Assembly (NCBI RefSeq): GCF_900660615.1
Contig: NZ_LR215023.1
Span: 434,001 to 498,000 of the forward strand
Direction: 5' to 3'
Length of the DNA stretch: 64,000 nucleotides
Source of the DNA: Malacoplasma iowae
Lineage (GTDB): Bacteria; Bacillota_I; Bacilli_A; Mycoplasmatales; Mycoplasmoidaceae
Shown: piece after piece, positions 31,214 to 41,557 of the stretch
Layout of the letters: every line of letters starts with the position of its first letter
Numbering within the stretch: position 1 is the first letter of the stretch
The notes under the pieces: generated by a model
Database searches by the model: none
Seen by the model: only the letters and a program-made list of their open reading frames with translations
What the model was told of the DNA's origin: nothing
Program-made: the position numbers and the translations under genes

Positions 31214-32299
31214 ATGGGAATCTTTAGCAAAAAAAGCAAGCAAGATGAAAATTTAATTGTTGATGATAATTGAATGAGACATGACTATATATTAGTTGAT
31301 AACAATATCTCACCAAAAGATTTAAAACCATATCAGAGATTAATTGTTCTAAGAAAACCAACAGGAGAACAAAAATGTGTTGTTGATGTCTCTTTGCCAT
31401 ATGAGGAATTAAAAAAATTACAAGCAGAAGTTAACACTAAAGGTTATGCAAATATATTGGATGATCAAATTACAAGAATAATTCCAAGTGAATATGAATA
31501 TAGTAGATACTTTGATCATAAAATAACAGAAGAAAAAGCAGATAATATTTCTTCTATGTTTTCTTCAACAAGTGATAAAGAGTTTGAAGAAATAAATCAA
31601 CAAAATTTACCTTTTGATGTTCCCAATGCTTCATTAATTTCTCTAAAAGATAATTCTATTGATATTAGTTTAGTTGATAATAACCCTATAGAATTAGATC
31701 CAGAAGTTGATAACATCGATAATGTTGAAATAATTATTCCAAGTGAAGATAGAAATGCTAATTGAGCCGATTTTGGTGATTCTTTTGGTGAATCAACAAA
31801 TGAACAAATTAATAATGAAGTATCACCAAACGAAAACAATAATGAAATATATTATCAAAATGAACTTACTATTGCTGAAGAAAATTATTATGATGAGAAT
31901 GGTTATCAACTTGAACAACCTCATGATCCAACTTTTGTAGATGAACAAAACAATCAAGAAAATATAGATTATCAAACAGAAAATGACAATGTTGATAATT
32001 ATAATGTTCCAGTAAACCCTCAAACTGATTATGTTGATTACAATGATGAAAACCAAGCTTTAACTATTGAAAACAAAGAACAAGAGCAAGTTTATTCTTT
32101 CTTTAAAAATAAAGTTGCATTAAGACAATATGAAGAACAAAAAAAAAATGGTCAAAGAAATTATTATTCTTTTTATAAAGTTCCAGAGTCAAATGGTAAT
32201 CCTGTTAAAAAAGTAATGTTAAACAAAAAAGCAAAGATGTTTGCTTATAGAAGAAAAATTGATAAAAGATTATTAGATATGAAAAGTTCTAGTAAATAA
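31214..32299 (+). CDS. Acidic cytoplasmic protein of unknown function
   Basis: 361 residues. N-terminal 130 residues are ordered-looking (MGIFSKKSKQDENLIVDDNW, then a segment with YEELKKLQAEV). The middle (about 140-290) is a low-complexity Asp/Glu/Asn/Gln linker, and the last 65 residues form a basic, conserved-looking domain (YSFFKNKVALRQYEEQKK... YSFYKVP). Two UGA-Trp codons. No signal peptide. I do not recognise the family; the two end domains joined by a disordered acidic linker suggest a scaffold. Confidence 0.75.
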
Positions 32300-32306
32300 T
32301 GGATAT

Positions 32307-32352
32307 TTAAAAATAAGTGCTCTACAGTAATTGCAGAGCACTTATTTTTAAA
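32307..32352. terminator. Strong bidirectional terminator
   Basis: A 17-bp perfect stem (left arm contains AATAAGTGCTCT) with A and T tracts at both sides, between convergent genes. Confidence 0.9.
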
Positions 32353-32365
32353 TAGATAATGAAAA

Positions 32366-33469
32366 TTATTTTTTTGCAACATTTTTAAGAAATTCTTTAA
32401 ATGAATCCATCATTTTTTCATCAAGCAAATCATCATCATTGTCATCATACATTTCATCAAAATATTTTATTTTTGAATCATTTTTATTTTCTTTTTTTGG
32501 AGTCCCCAATATTTTTTCCAAAGTGTATGGAGAGTTAATGAATTTTTGTCTTTCTTTGCTTAAAACATTCTTTTTATATCAATTTGGAATTATTGATTCA
32601 AAATTATTAAATTGATTTAAAACATTTTGAATCATTTCCTTAATTTTAATTTTTGTAGATATAACCTCTTGTTTTGAAGCTCATAAAAATAATGTTATGC
32701 AATTATATGCAGCATAATAAGCATATTTTAATCAGAAAGTATCAGGAATTTTTCTATTATAAAAATAACCATCTATGATACCTTGTGCAAATTGTTCACT
32801 ATAGTAGCTGTTGTATATTTCGTTTTTTGAAAAATCTTGAACATAATCACCAAAATAACATTGATTGTAATCTATTAAGCTGATTTCATCATTATTTTTA
32901 ATGATGAAATTTTTTATTGAATAGTGTCCATGAAGGAAACATATTTTTTCATCTTTAATTTTTGAATTATTCTTTAATATGAAATCAATAATTATATTGT
33001 CATTTTCAAATCTTTTATTTTGATGATAATATTCTATTATTTTTCTAACTGGAAGTTCTTCAACTTGTTTTAATTCTTCATCTCTAATTGGCAAATCATG
33101 AATCAATTTTAAAGATCTACCAGCTTTAAATCCAAAAGAGTATTGTTTGTTAGAAGGATAATTTTTAATTTGATCTTCTAATATTTTTCCATCTATTCAT
33201 TTATATATTGAACATATGTACCTATTTTGATTAAAAACACATAAATCTACAATTTCACTTTTTTCAAACGGTAAATGCTCAATTCTTTTTGCAAACCTAA
33301 ATTCATTAACCTTGTTATCAAGGTGGATTATAGAATTTATTTTGAATAAATATCTATTCATTTCGCTATCTTTTACAATGTATTTTAGTTCTTTGTTGTT
33401 TCCACGACTTATTTTTGAAAAGTTAATAAAATTTATATTTTTGCTTAAATTTGAAAAATTAATACTCAT
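32366..33469 (-). CDS. APH/choline-kinase-like phosphotransferase with altered catalytic motif
   Basis: 367 residues. N-terminal lobe has an ISRGNNKELKYIV glycine loop and YLFKI lysine strand. The catalytic loop reads LHGHYSIKNFI (residues 179-189): the expected His-x-Asp-x4-Asn has His182 where the catalytic Asp should be. The metal-binding Asp200 in LIDYNQ and the following GDYVQDF are kept. The last 70 residues are a Lys/Asp-rich tail. The fold is that of aminoglycoside/choline kinases; the missing Asp questions kinase activity. Several UGA-Trp codons. Substrate unknown. Confidence 0.7.
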
Positions 33470-33557
33470 ATGACACCTAATATTTTAATTATAATTATTT
33501 AAAAATATAGTTAAACAAATATACAATATTTATTATAAATAAATTGGAAATAATTTT

Positions 33558-34427
33558 ATGGATAAAAGTATATTAAATTCAAAAATAGGTTTTGGAACAT
33601 ATCAAATGAGAGATGAAACAGAACTTTTTAATGCAATTATGTGCGCTATAAAAAATAAATATGATTTTATAGACACTGCAACATATTATAAAAATGAAAA
33701 ATTAATTGGAAAAGTTATAAAGTATGCAAAGAAACACAATTTTAACATTCCATATATTCAAACAAAAATATGAGTTGATAAATTTGACAAAAATATAATT
33801 AATGAAGTTAAAAAATCAATTAAAAATTTAAATGTAGATTATTTGGATTCAATACTATTACATAGACCCCATACAAATATGGAATTAAATGTAAAAGCTT
33901 GAATTGGATTGATAAAAGCTAAAGAACTAGGATTGGTACATCACATAGGTGTATCAAATTTTGATAGAGATATGATTGAAATTTTATACAATGAAACAGG
34001 AGTATACCCTGAAATAAATCAAATAGAACATTCAGCAACATATTGTAGATTAGATAGGTTAAATTACAATAAGAGTATCAATGCTTCAATTCAAGGATGA
34101 AGACCTCTTGGATTATTATCAGAAAATTTGGAAAACAAAACATTAAAAGCTATTGCACGTAGACATAAATGTTCAGTAACTGATGTCTTAATTTCTTTCT
34201 GTAAGAATTTTAATGTTATTCCTATTGTTAAAAGTTCTAGTTGCGAAAGAATAACAAAAAATAAGAAAAGTTTAAAAATAAAACTTACTAAAAATGAAGT
34301 TGAACTTATTTTATTAAAAGTTAATACACATGAACCCACAACTTCAGCTAAAAATGATACCTTTGCAAATTTATCATTAAGCAATTCTTGATATAAAACA
34401 AAAAAGACAAAATATAAAATGATTTAA
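33558..34427 (+). CDS. Aldo/keto reductase (second copy)
   Basis: 289 residues, paralogue of 4331-5182. Catalytic set present: Asp and Tyr in DFIDTATYYKNE, Lys in QTKIW, His in LHRPH; also GVSNFDRD. Divergent from the kinase-like gene. It stands alone with no polyol genes around it, so its role may be general aldehyde reduction. Two UGA-Trp inside plus one near the C-terminus. Confidence 0.85.
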
Positions 34428-34896
34428 TATAATTATTTTTTAAATAAAATTCAAACCCTTATATTGGTGTTATAAAACCATCAATTTGAAATTGTAATTC
34501 ATATATAATTTACTTCATTTAATGTAAAGTATAATAATTGCTAATTTTATAATAAATTGAATTAAAAAAATTAAATTCGAAAAGTTCAATTCATTTAAAG
34601 TTAATTGAAATCAAATGGTAAAAAATGCAGAGATTAAAAAATAACAAAATTATTGATAATTGTATAAGTTGTTTTCACTTTGAATTTCATTTAAATTTAA
34701 TGTGTTTGTATTATGTATCTTAAATTTTTAATTTTATTGTATAATTATTAAGCACAGTCAGCATAGGTGTATTTATTAAATAAATATAATAACAAAATGT
34801 TTTATTAGTAAGTTTTGCTGAAATACTGAAAATATCAATATTATATTTTTTAATTTAGAATACCTAAACTCTGTGTATAGATTTGAGAGGTAATAT
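34428..34896 (+). promoter_or_regulatory. rpsD promoter and long leader
   Basis: A 469-base gap. TATAAT at 34740-34745 is the best -10 box and is followed by a leader of about 145 bases that is less AT-biased (AGCACAGTCAGCATAGG, then several short repeats) before GAGAGG. S4 leaders are often autoregulatory; here no known motif can be assigned by eye. The first 300 bases hold nothing I can name. Confidence 0.4.
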
Positions 34897-35505
34897 ATGT
34901 CAAGATATTTAGGCAGTATTACTAAGAAGTCTAGACGTTATAATTTTTCATTATTAGAAAACGAAAATGAATTTGCTGGTGGTAAGAAAAGAAGATATGC
35001 ACCAGGTCAACATGGTAATAGAAGAATTAAATTATCAGGTTATGGTGAACAGCTACAAGAAAAACAAAAAATGATGTACTTGTATGGTCTAAATGATAGA
35101 CAATTCAGAAGAACGTTTAAAATTGCTAAACATATGAAAGGTGCTCTTACTTTAAACCTTTTCATAGTATTAGAAAGTAGATTAGATAATTTAGTGTTTA
35201 GAATGGGATTTGCTCCAACAAGAAGAGCAGCTAGACAATTAGTAAACCATGGTCATGTTTTATTAAATGGCAAAAGAGCTGATATCCCTTCAATTATTTG
35301 TAAATTAGGTGATGAAATTTCTATTCATGAAAAATCTTGCAAACTTCAAATAGTTGAAGATGGTGCTAAAAACCCTCAATTTAAATTTGTTGATTCTGAT
35401 TTAAAAACTAAAAAAGGTAAATATACAAGATATCCAGAACGTAGCGAACTTCCAGCAGAAATTAATGAATCTTACGTTGTTGAATGATATAACAGACTTA
35501 CTTAG
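34897..35505 (+). CDS. rpsD: 30S ribosomal protein S4
   Basis: 202 residues, normal size. Binds 16S rRNA early in 30S assembly. N-terminal SRYLGSITKKSRRYNFSL and the S4 RNA-binding domain (LESRLDNLVFRMGFAPTRRA, LVNHGHVLLNG) are clear. Ends with a short stretch after a UGA-Trp codon. GAGAGG upstream. Monocistronic; its terminator was the target of IS copy 3. Confidence 0.97.
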
Positions 35506-35511
35506 TAAAAA

Positions 35512-35537
35512 AAATATTAGGGTTAAACCTAATATTT
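35512..35537. repeat. Left target duplication of IS copy 3 (26 bp inverted repeat)
   Basis: The halves AAATATTAGGG and ACCTAATATTT surround a short centre. It is the terminator shared by rpsD and the convergent phosphatase gene, copied at 36699-36724. Confidence 0.9.
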
Positions 35538-36698
35538 GCTCGACTGACATGTGAAGTGCAACACTCGAAAAAGAGTGTGCACTTCATTTGTTTTGTTTGT
35601 AAGTGTTCACTAATAAAAAGATAATGAATATTAGGAGTGCTTATGAAAACTTATAAACATTTAACAAAAGAAGAAAGATGCTTAATTTATTTTCTTTGAA
35701 ATAAAGAAAAATATTCTATGAATAAGATTGCAAAAATCTTAAATAAAAACAAATCAACAATATCAAGAGAATTAAAAAGAAACACATCTTCAACAGGAAT
35801 TTATTATTCATCAAATGCTCACAAAAAATACATTAGAAGAAAATCAAATTGTCATATGTTTTTTATGTTGAAGTACAAAAACTTCACAGATCTTTTTATT
35901 CAAAAATTTAATCCTAAATCTCATGGTGTAGAAGCTACAATTTTTTGAATAAAAGAAAACTATCCATTAGTTAAAGTTCCAAGTGCTAGGCAAGTATTTA
36001 GATGAATCAATAGCAAGATTTGAAAGATACAAAGAAGAGATTGTTTAAGAAGAAAATATGTTAAAGGAAAAAGAAGAAAAATAGGTATATTTTCTAAAAT
36101 TGATGGAAAATACTGCATTCCTTATAGTCTAAGACCAGAAAAGATAAACAAAAGAAAAGAATTTGGACATTGAGAAGCTGATCTAATAGTTAGTAAAAGG
36201 CAAAGTGGTTATTACCACTTATTAACATTAGTAGAAAGAAAAACAAGGTTGGCAATTATTAGAAAAATAAAAGGTAAAAACGCTAGATCAATGATGGCTA
36301 AAATGTATACCATTATTCGAGATGAAAAACTCCCAATAAAAAGCATCACTGTTGATAATGGGTTAGAGTTTCAAATGATGGGAATAACTGCAAAACAATT
36401 CAACTTTAAAGTTTATTATTGCCAACCTTATTCTTCATTCCAAAGATGGTCCAACGAGAACATAAATGGGATAGTTAGAAGATGATATAAAAAAGGAACT
36501 GACTTCAGTTTAGTAAGTGAAGATAAAATAAAAACTCTTGAATGAAAAGTAAACAACATCCCAAGAAAAATGTTTGGTTATAAAACAGCTTACCAAATGT
36601 ATCAAGAAAATATTTAAAACAAAAAACTCTCAACTTATATTTCAAAGTCGAGAGTTTAATGTAACATTGAAGTGTTGCACTTCACATGTCAGTTAGGG
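35538..36698 (+). mobile_element. IS copy 3, IS30 family (IS1630-like), 1161 bp
   Basis: One base shorter than the other copies because an A run near the 3' end has six instead of seven A. The 5' end reads GCTCGACTGAC instead of GCTCGATTGAC. It is the most diverged of the five copies. Confidence 0.93.
35643..36617 (+). CDS. IS30-family transposase (copy 3), probably impaired
   Basis: 324 residues, frame intact under code 4, Asp180, Asp238 and Glu272 present. Three amino-acid changes against the other copies: Thr58 to Asn, an Asn to Lys before the first catalytic Asp, and Gly269 to Trp, which turns RGSNEN into RWSNEN three residues before the catalytic Glu. That Gly is part of a strongly conserved IS30 motif, so activity is doubtful. 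Confidence 0.9.
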
Positions 36699-36724
36699 AA
36701 ATATTAGGGTTAAACCTAATATTT
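36699..36724. repeat. Right target duplication of IS copy 3
   Basis: Exact copy of 35512-35537, now followed by a T run and four bases from the phosphatase stop. Confidence 0.9.
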
Positions 36725-36727
36725 TTT

Positions 36728-37549
36728 TTATAAATATTTAAATATAAAATCAGCTACTCCAGATTCATCAAATGGTTTTTCTGTAATATAAGTTGCACTT
36801 TGTTTTGCTAACTCACTTCCATTCATTAAAACTACAGAGTTTTTAGTTATATTAAACATACTAACATCATTTTCGTTATCACCAAAAACAATAAGTTCAT
36901 CTAGATCTTTTTCTGTGGCCTTAAATATCCAATTAATTGATTTTCCCTTACTTGTCTTATTACTAAAAATATCAATTAAATCATGTTGTGAACTAACAAT
37001 CTCAAAGTTTTTAAAATTGTTTATTAAAGAAATATAAAATTCTTTTTGTTCTTGATTATCAAATGGTATTAGAATTTTTATCGGATTCAATCTTTTTAAT
37101 TTGTCATAATTTGGTTCAAAAACTAGTTTAAAAGTTTTTTTGTATCTATTATTTAATACATCTTGTCTCATTTTTTCAAAGAAGGGAATATCAGCTTTTG
37201 TTGAATAAATCCCATCTAAGGTATAAACCATAAAATGAATATTATTTTTTCTAAAAATATCAATAGTATTTAAATAATCTTTATAATCAATATAATTTGA
37301 GTCTAAAACTTGTAAATCATTGTTAACAATACAACCACCATTCATAGCAACAGTTGGTAAATCAGGTTCAAGTTCATTGATTGCATATTGAGTCATAAAA
37401 AAACTTCTACCTGTTGCAATTCCAATTTTTATTCCTTTATTTTTTAAATAATATATTGCTTTAATATTTTCTTCTGATATCTTTCAATCTTTATTAACTA
37501 TTGTTCCATCAAGATCAAAATAAGCATATTTGATTTTTTTGTCCATCAT
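36728..37549 (-). CDS. Cof-type HAD phosphatase
   Basis: 273 residues. HAD superfamily, Cof/YidA branch: nucleophile motif YFDLDGTIV at the N-terminus, IATGRS motif II, and the C-terminal VFGDNENDVSMF with the metal-binding Asp residues. Such enzymes dephosphorylate sugar phosphates, FMN or other small phosphates; substrate unknown. Tandem ATGs at 37549 and 37546; GGAG lies upstream. One UGA-Trp near the N-terminus. Confidence 0.9.
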
Positions 37550-37669
37550 ATATAAACTCCTAAATTTTATAATTTAAATTATTTTTCATTACAAATAAAA
37601 TAAATAAACTTTTTCCCAACATATTTATTCTATATTTTTTTATTTTAGTTAATAAAAGTTTTTATTTTA

Positions 37670-37675
37670 TATAAT
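37670..37675 (+). promoter_or_regulatory. Probable -10 box of the alcohol dehydrogenase/decarboxylase operon
   Basis: TATAAT, 31 bases before the ATG at 37706; the -35 region is not clear. Divergent from the phosphatase gene. Confidence 0.45.
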
Positions 37676-37705
37676 TATTTTTAGGATTAAATTGAGGTAA
37701 AAAAT

Positions 37706-38863
37706 ATGAATTATTTTCACTTAAAACCAAAATATTATTTTGGGGATAATGCAATACAAGGATTAGAAAAAGAATTAAAATTAAAAAGTTTTAAAAAAGT
37801 TATGATTTTATCTGGAAAAAGCTCTATTTTTAAAAATGGTATTTATGATCAAATAACAAATATTTTGAATTCAGTTGGTGTTGAATTTGTTGTTTTTTCT
37901 GGAATTGAACCAAACCCAAGAGATACCACTTTGGACAAAGCAATTGAACTTGGTAGATATGAAAATGTTGACCTTATCATTGCAGCTGGAGGTGGAAGTG
38001 TTATTGATGCTTCAAAGGTTATAGCAACATTAATAACAAATACAAATTATGATAACTCATGGGATTATGTAAAAGATAATAGTAATATAACAAATAAACC
38101 TGTTCCAATAATATCTATTATTACATTAGCTGGAACAGCTAGTGAAAATAATTCAGGTAGTGTAATTACAAATGAAGCATTAAAAGAAAAATGCTCAGTG
38201 CTTAGTGTTTATGCAACTCCGTATGTTGCAATAGAAGATCCAAGATATACTTTTACTGTTAACAAATGACAAACTGCTTCTGGGATATTTGATTGTTTTA
38301 GTCATTTGTTAGAGCAATATTTTGGTGAACAAACCTTTGATTGAACTAAAGAGATGATTTTTGCAAACATGAGAGTTTTATTAAAAAACTCTTTAAAGTG
38401 TTTACATGAACCAAGTAACTTTTTAGCAAGAGCCAATGTTCTTTGAACAACATCAATGTCATTAAATGGTATAACAAGTTTTTCAAGTGATTCTGACTGA
38501 AGTGTACATGTTATTGAACATGCATTTAGTGGATTGTGAGATATTACTCATGGTGCTGGTTTAGCTTTAATTACTCCTGTTTACATGAAAATTAGAGGCG
38601 AAAAAGAAGAATGATTCAAAAATAAAGTAATTGAGTTGGGAAAAGAAGTTTTTAAAACAACTAGTTTTGATTCAACAATTACTTTTATTGAAGATTTTAT
38701 AAAATGTATAGGACTTCCAAGTAAGTGAAATGAATTTGAAGAAATAAAAAAATTTGATGATGAAGATGCACTACATCTATTAACACACACAATTAAATTT
38801 GGAGAACCAAAATTAAAAGAAATATATAAAGAAGTTATAAACACAATTAAAAACAATAAGTAG
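37706..38863 (+). CDS. Iron-containing alcohol dehydrogenase
   Basis: 385 residues, normal length for group III dehydrogenases of the BDH/YqhD type. NAD(P)-binding AAGGGSVIDASKVIA; metal ligands Asp196 and His200 (FDCFSHLLE), His268 (VHVIEH) and His282 (ITHGAGLAL). Reduces an aldehyde to an alcohol with NAD(P)H. AGGT precedes the ATG. The decarboxylase gene starts 6 bases after its stop on the same strand, so the natural substrate is probably the aldehyde made by that enzyme. Confidence 0.9.
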
Positions 38864-38869
38864 GTTATT

Positions 38870-40496
38870 ATGTATACTGTAGCAAATTATTTATTAGATA
38901 AAATTTCAAAACTAGGTGTTAAAAAAATATTTGGTGTTCCAGGTGATTTTAATTTAGAATTTTTAGACTTTATATTAAAAAATGATAAATTGGATTGAGT
39001 TGGAAGTGTTAATGAATTAAATGCAGCATATTGTGCTGATGGATATGCCAGAGTAAATGGTGTTGGTGTAGTTGTTACAACTTATGGTGTTGGTGAATTA
39101 AGTGCAATTAATGGAATTGCTGGTAGTTATAGTGAAGATATTCCAATTATTCATATTGTTGGTGTTCCTCCAACTTTTTTAGTTAATAGTAATAAAGTTG
39201 TGCATCATACTTTGGGAAATTATAAATTTGATGAATTTAAAAAAATTTATGAAAATGTAACTTGCCATCAAGTGTGAATTGATTTTATAAACCCAATAGA
39301 TCAAATTAATTCAGCAATTCAAAGTTGTATTATATATAAAAAACCAATTTACATTATGTTACCAACAGATGTTATGAAAATGGAAATTGGTCCTATAAAT
39401 AGAGATATTTATTTCCCAACAATTTATGATTTTGAATCTGTTAATAATGTGACAAATGATTTATATAATAAAATTAAGAATTCAAAACAAGCTGTAATTA
39501 TTGCTGGGAATAAAATTACAAGTTATAGATTGAAAAAATATTTTAATAGATTTGTTAATAATGCAAAAATATCAGTTGTTAATACAATGTATGGTAAAAG
39601 TAGTTTTGATGAAAGTAATGATTTTTTTGCAGGAATATATATAGGTAAAAATACAGCAGATAAACAACTTCAAGAATTTGTAGATAATGCAGATTTAATT
39701 ATTTCTGTTGGAAATAAATTTACAGATTTATCAAGTTCAAATTTTCAATTGGGATTTAATAAAGAAAAAATGTTTATCATTGATGATAAGTGTGTATGTT
39801 ATGATGGAAAACAAATTGATAATATTTTATTGAATTCAGTTGTTAAAAAATTATCTAATATGGAATTTAATTATGATGGTATAAACTATAAAGCGAAAAA
39901 TATTTTAAGTAAAAGTGTTGATCCAAAAGACAAGATTACTTATGATGATTTTTATTCAATATTGAATTCAACAATTAGTAATGATGATATTGTTGTGTCT
40001 GATATGGGAACATGTAGTTTTGCTGCTCAATATCTTAATTTAAAAGAGAATACAGAATTTATTATGCAACCATTTATATGCGTCAATTGGTTTTAGTTTA
40101 CCAGCTAGTATTGGTGTAAAAATGGCTAAATGAAACAGTAGAGTTATCAATATTATTGGAGATGGTGCTTTCAATATGACTTTAAATGAAATTGCAACTA
40201 TAGTTAGAAATAAAATACCAATGATAACATTCTTAATTAATAACAAAGGATACACGATTGAAAGAGTTATTCATGGTCCTAATGAAATTTATAATGATAT
40301 AGGTGTTATAGATTATTCAAAATTACTTGAAGGTTTTGATAATAAAAATAGACATATACTTTATTTTGATATTCTAACCAATGAAGACTTATTGAACTGT
40401 TTGATAAAAATTAGTGATATTGATGACAAATACATTTTTGTTAATGTAAATATTGATCCATTAGATATCCCTAAAAGTTTAAAAAGTGTGTTTTAA
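38870..40496 (+). pseudogene. pdc: Pyruvate/2-keto acid decarboxylase, frameshifted
   Basis: About 541 residues once the frame is joined. Thiamine-diphosphate enzyme of the pyruvate/indolepyruvate/ketoacid decarboxylase family: FGVPGDFNLEF, Glu49 in VNELNAAY, the diagnostic His112-His113 pair in VVHHTLGN, IIGDGAFNMT with the later INNKGYTIE. Frame 1 covers 38870-40096 and stops at TAG; the rest reads in another frame from about 40077 (YASIGFSLPA). Removing one base near 40076 restores QPF-YASIGFSLP, which matches QPLWGSIGYTFP of lactococcal decarboxylase. Either a recent pseudogene or a sequencing error. Product would be acetaldehyde from pyruvate, or a longer aldehyde. Confidence 0.85.
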
Positions 40497-40517
40497 AATA
40501 GGATTAACTCCTTTTTT

Positions 40518-41099
40518 TTATTTTCTAATATATTTTTTATAAATCGGTTTTAACTCATTTTTGATTTCTGAATTATCTAAAGTTGTTACAATTTTACAAC
40601 CACTATCTAATACATTTTTTTGAAATATAATTTCATTATTTTTTATTAGCTTATTAATCAGATTGTTAAATTCATTAAAATTAACATTAAGCTCATAAAT
40701 GTTTGTTTCTACTAAATTACATAATTGCGTTTCATTTATTAAAGAGTTTGCAGCATTAAAATAACTTCTTGTTAATAACCCTAACCCAAGCTTTGATTTA
40801 CCCATAAATCTTATTACAACTATTAAGCAATTATATAAGTTGTTATTTTGAATAACATCAAAAATTTTCTTTCCACTAGATCCTGATGGTTCACTACTTT
40901 CTTCAATCTTTATTTCATTATTAATTAATCTATATGCATAACATATATGTTTTGCTTTAGGGTTATTAATAGTTATTTCATTTATGATTTTTTTGATTTC
41001 ATCATTGTTTTCAACATAAAAACTATATGTTGTAAATTTTGATGTTTTTACAACAAGTGTATTATGAGTATTAGTTTTTATTGTGTTAAATGTTTTCAT
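40518..41099 (-). CDS. YigZ/IMPACT-family protein
   Basis: 193 residues. N-terminal IMPACT domain with KHICYAYRL, ESSEPSGSSGKKI and VVIRFMGKSKLGLGLLTRSY, the hallmark of the UPF0029/YigZ family; C-terminal small domain. Role in bacteria unclear (linked to translation regulation in eukaryotes). ATG at 41099 preferred; a TTG at 41114 is possible. Converges with the decarboxylase; the short AGGA-TCCT hairpin at 40500-40518 with T run may serve both. Confidence 0.88.
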   Translation of the reverse strand: MKTFNTIKTNTHNTLVVKTSKFTTYSFYVENNDEIKKIINEITINNPKAKHICYAYRLINNEIKIEESSEPSGSSGKKIFDVIQNNNLYNCLIVVIRFMGKSKLGLGLLTRSYFNAANSLINETQLCNLVETNIYELNVNFNEFNNLINKLIKNNEIIFQKNVLDSGCKIVTTLDNSEIKNELKPIYKKYIRK

Positions 41100-41233
41100 A
41101 TCAATTTTATACAACTAATAAAATTATAATTTTTATTTCTATATAATATTTATATAAAGTTAATTTATTCAAGTTAAATTAAGTATTGCAGGTAAATGAA
41201 TGAATATAACACTTTTTTTAAAAAAATGTAGTC

Positions 41234-41262
41234 TTGAATTATTTTTCTAAAAATTGTTTAAT
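41234..41262 (+). promoter_or_regulatory. Candidate promoter of a non-coding RNA
   Basis: TTGAAT (41234-41239), 17 bases, then TTTAAT (41257-41262). Predicted start near 41269, where the sequence changes from AT-only to mixed composition. Confidence 0.45.
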
Positions 41263-41268
41263 ATATAT

Positions 41269-41557
41269 GTACGGTGATTAGATAATAAAAGTATGATTTA
41301 ATTTCTTGAAACTAACGTGAAAATTAAAATAATGTTTATATGGCGTTAGGTATAAAAAATTGTTTGACCAGCAATGATATATATCAATTTTTATATTAGT
41401 TGATAGAGCTTAATGAGTATAATAAAACAAAAGCTGTGCAAGGGTTTGTGAATAAAACAGATATTATATGTATTTTATTTTGTCGAGAAAATGTACATCT
41501 AATAACTTCTGGTTTATGATGCAACGTGCGGGACTGATCGGGTGTCTCGCTTTTTTT
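41269..41557 (+). ncRNA. Candidate structured RNA, about 290 nt, unidentified
   Basis: No coding frame. Composition is more balanced than the flanks, with several stems: CTAACG/CGTTAG (41312-41317, 41344-41349), AAAAATTG/CAATTTTT (41355-41362, 41385-41392), ACAAA/TTTGT and ATGTA/TACAT, ending in a GC-rich hairpin GCGGGAC/GTCTCGC with seven T. It lacks the hallmark sequences of tmRNA, RNase P RNA and SRP RNA that I know. It could be a free small RNA, or the leader of the membrane gene at 41694. Confidence 0.5.
41528..41557 (+). terminator. GC-rich intrinsic terminator
   Basis: Seven-pair stem GCGGGAC / GTCTCGC (one G-U pair), 9-base loop, then TTTTTTT. Unusually GC-rich for this genome. Confidence 0.85.

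Noticed and set aside
41269-41557. Possibility that the structured region is tmRNA, RNase P RNA, SRP RNA or a T-box
   Set aside because: None of the hallmark sequences of these RNAs (as far as I know them) is present on either strand.
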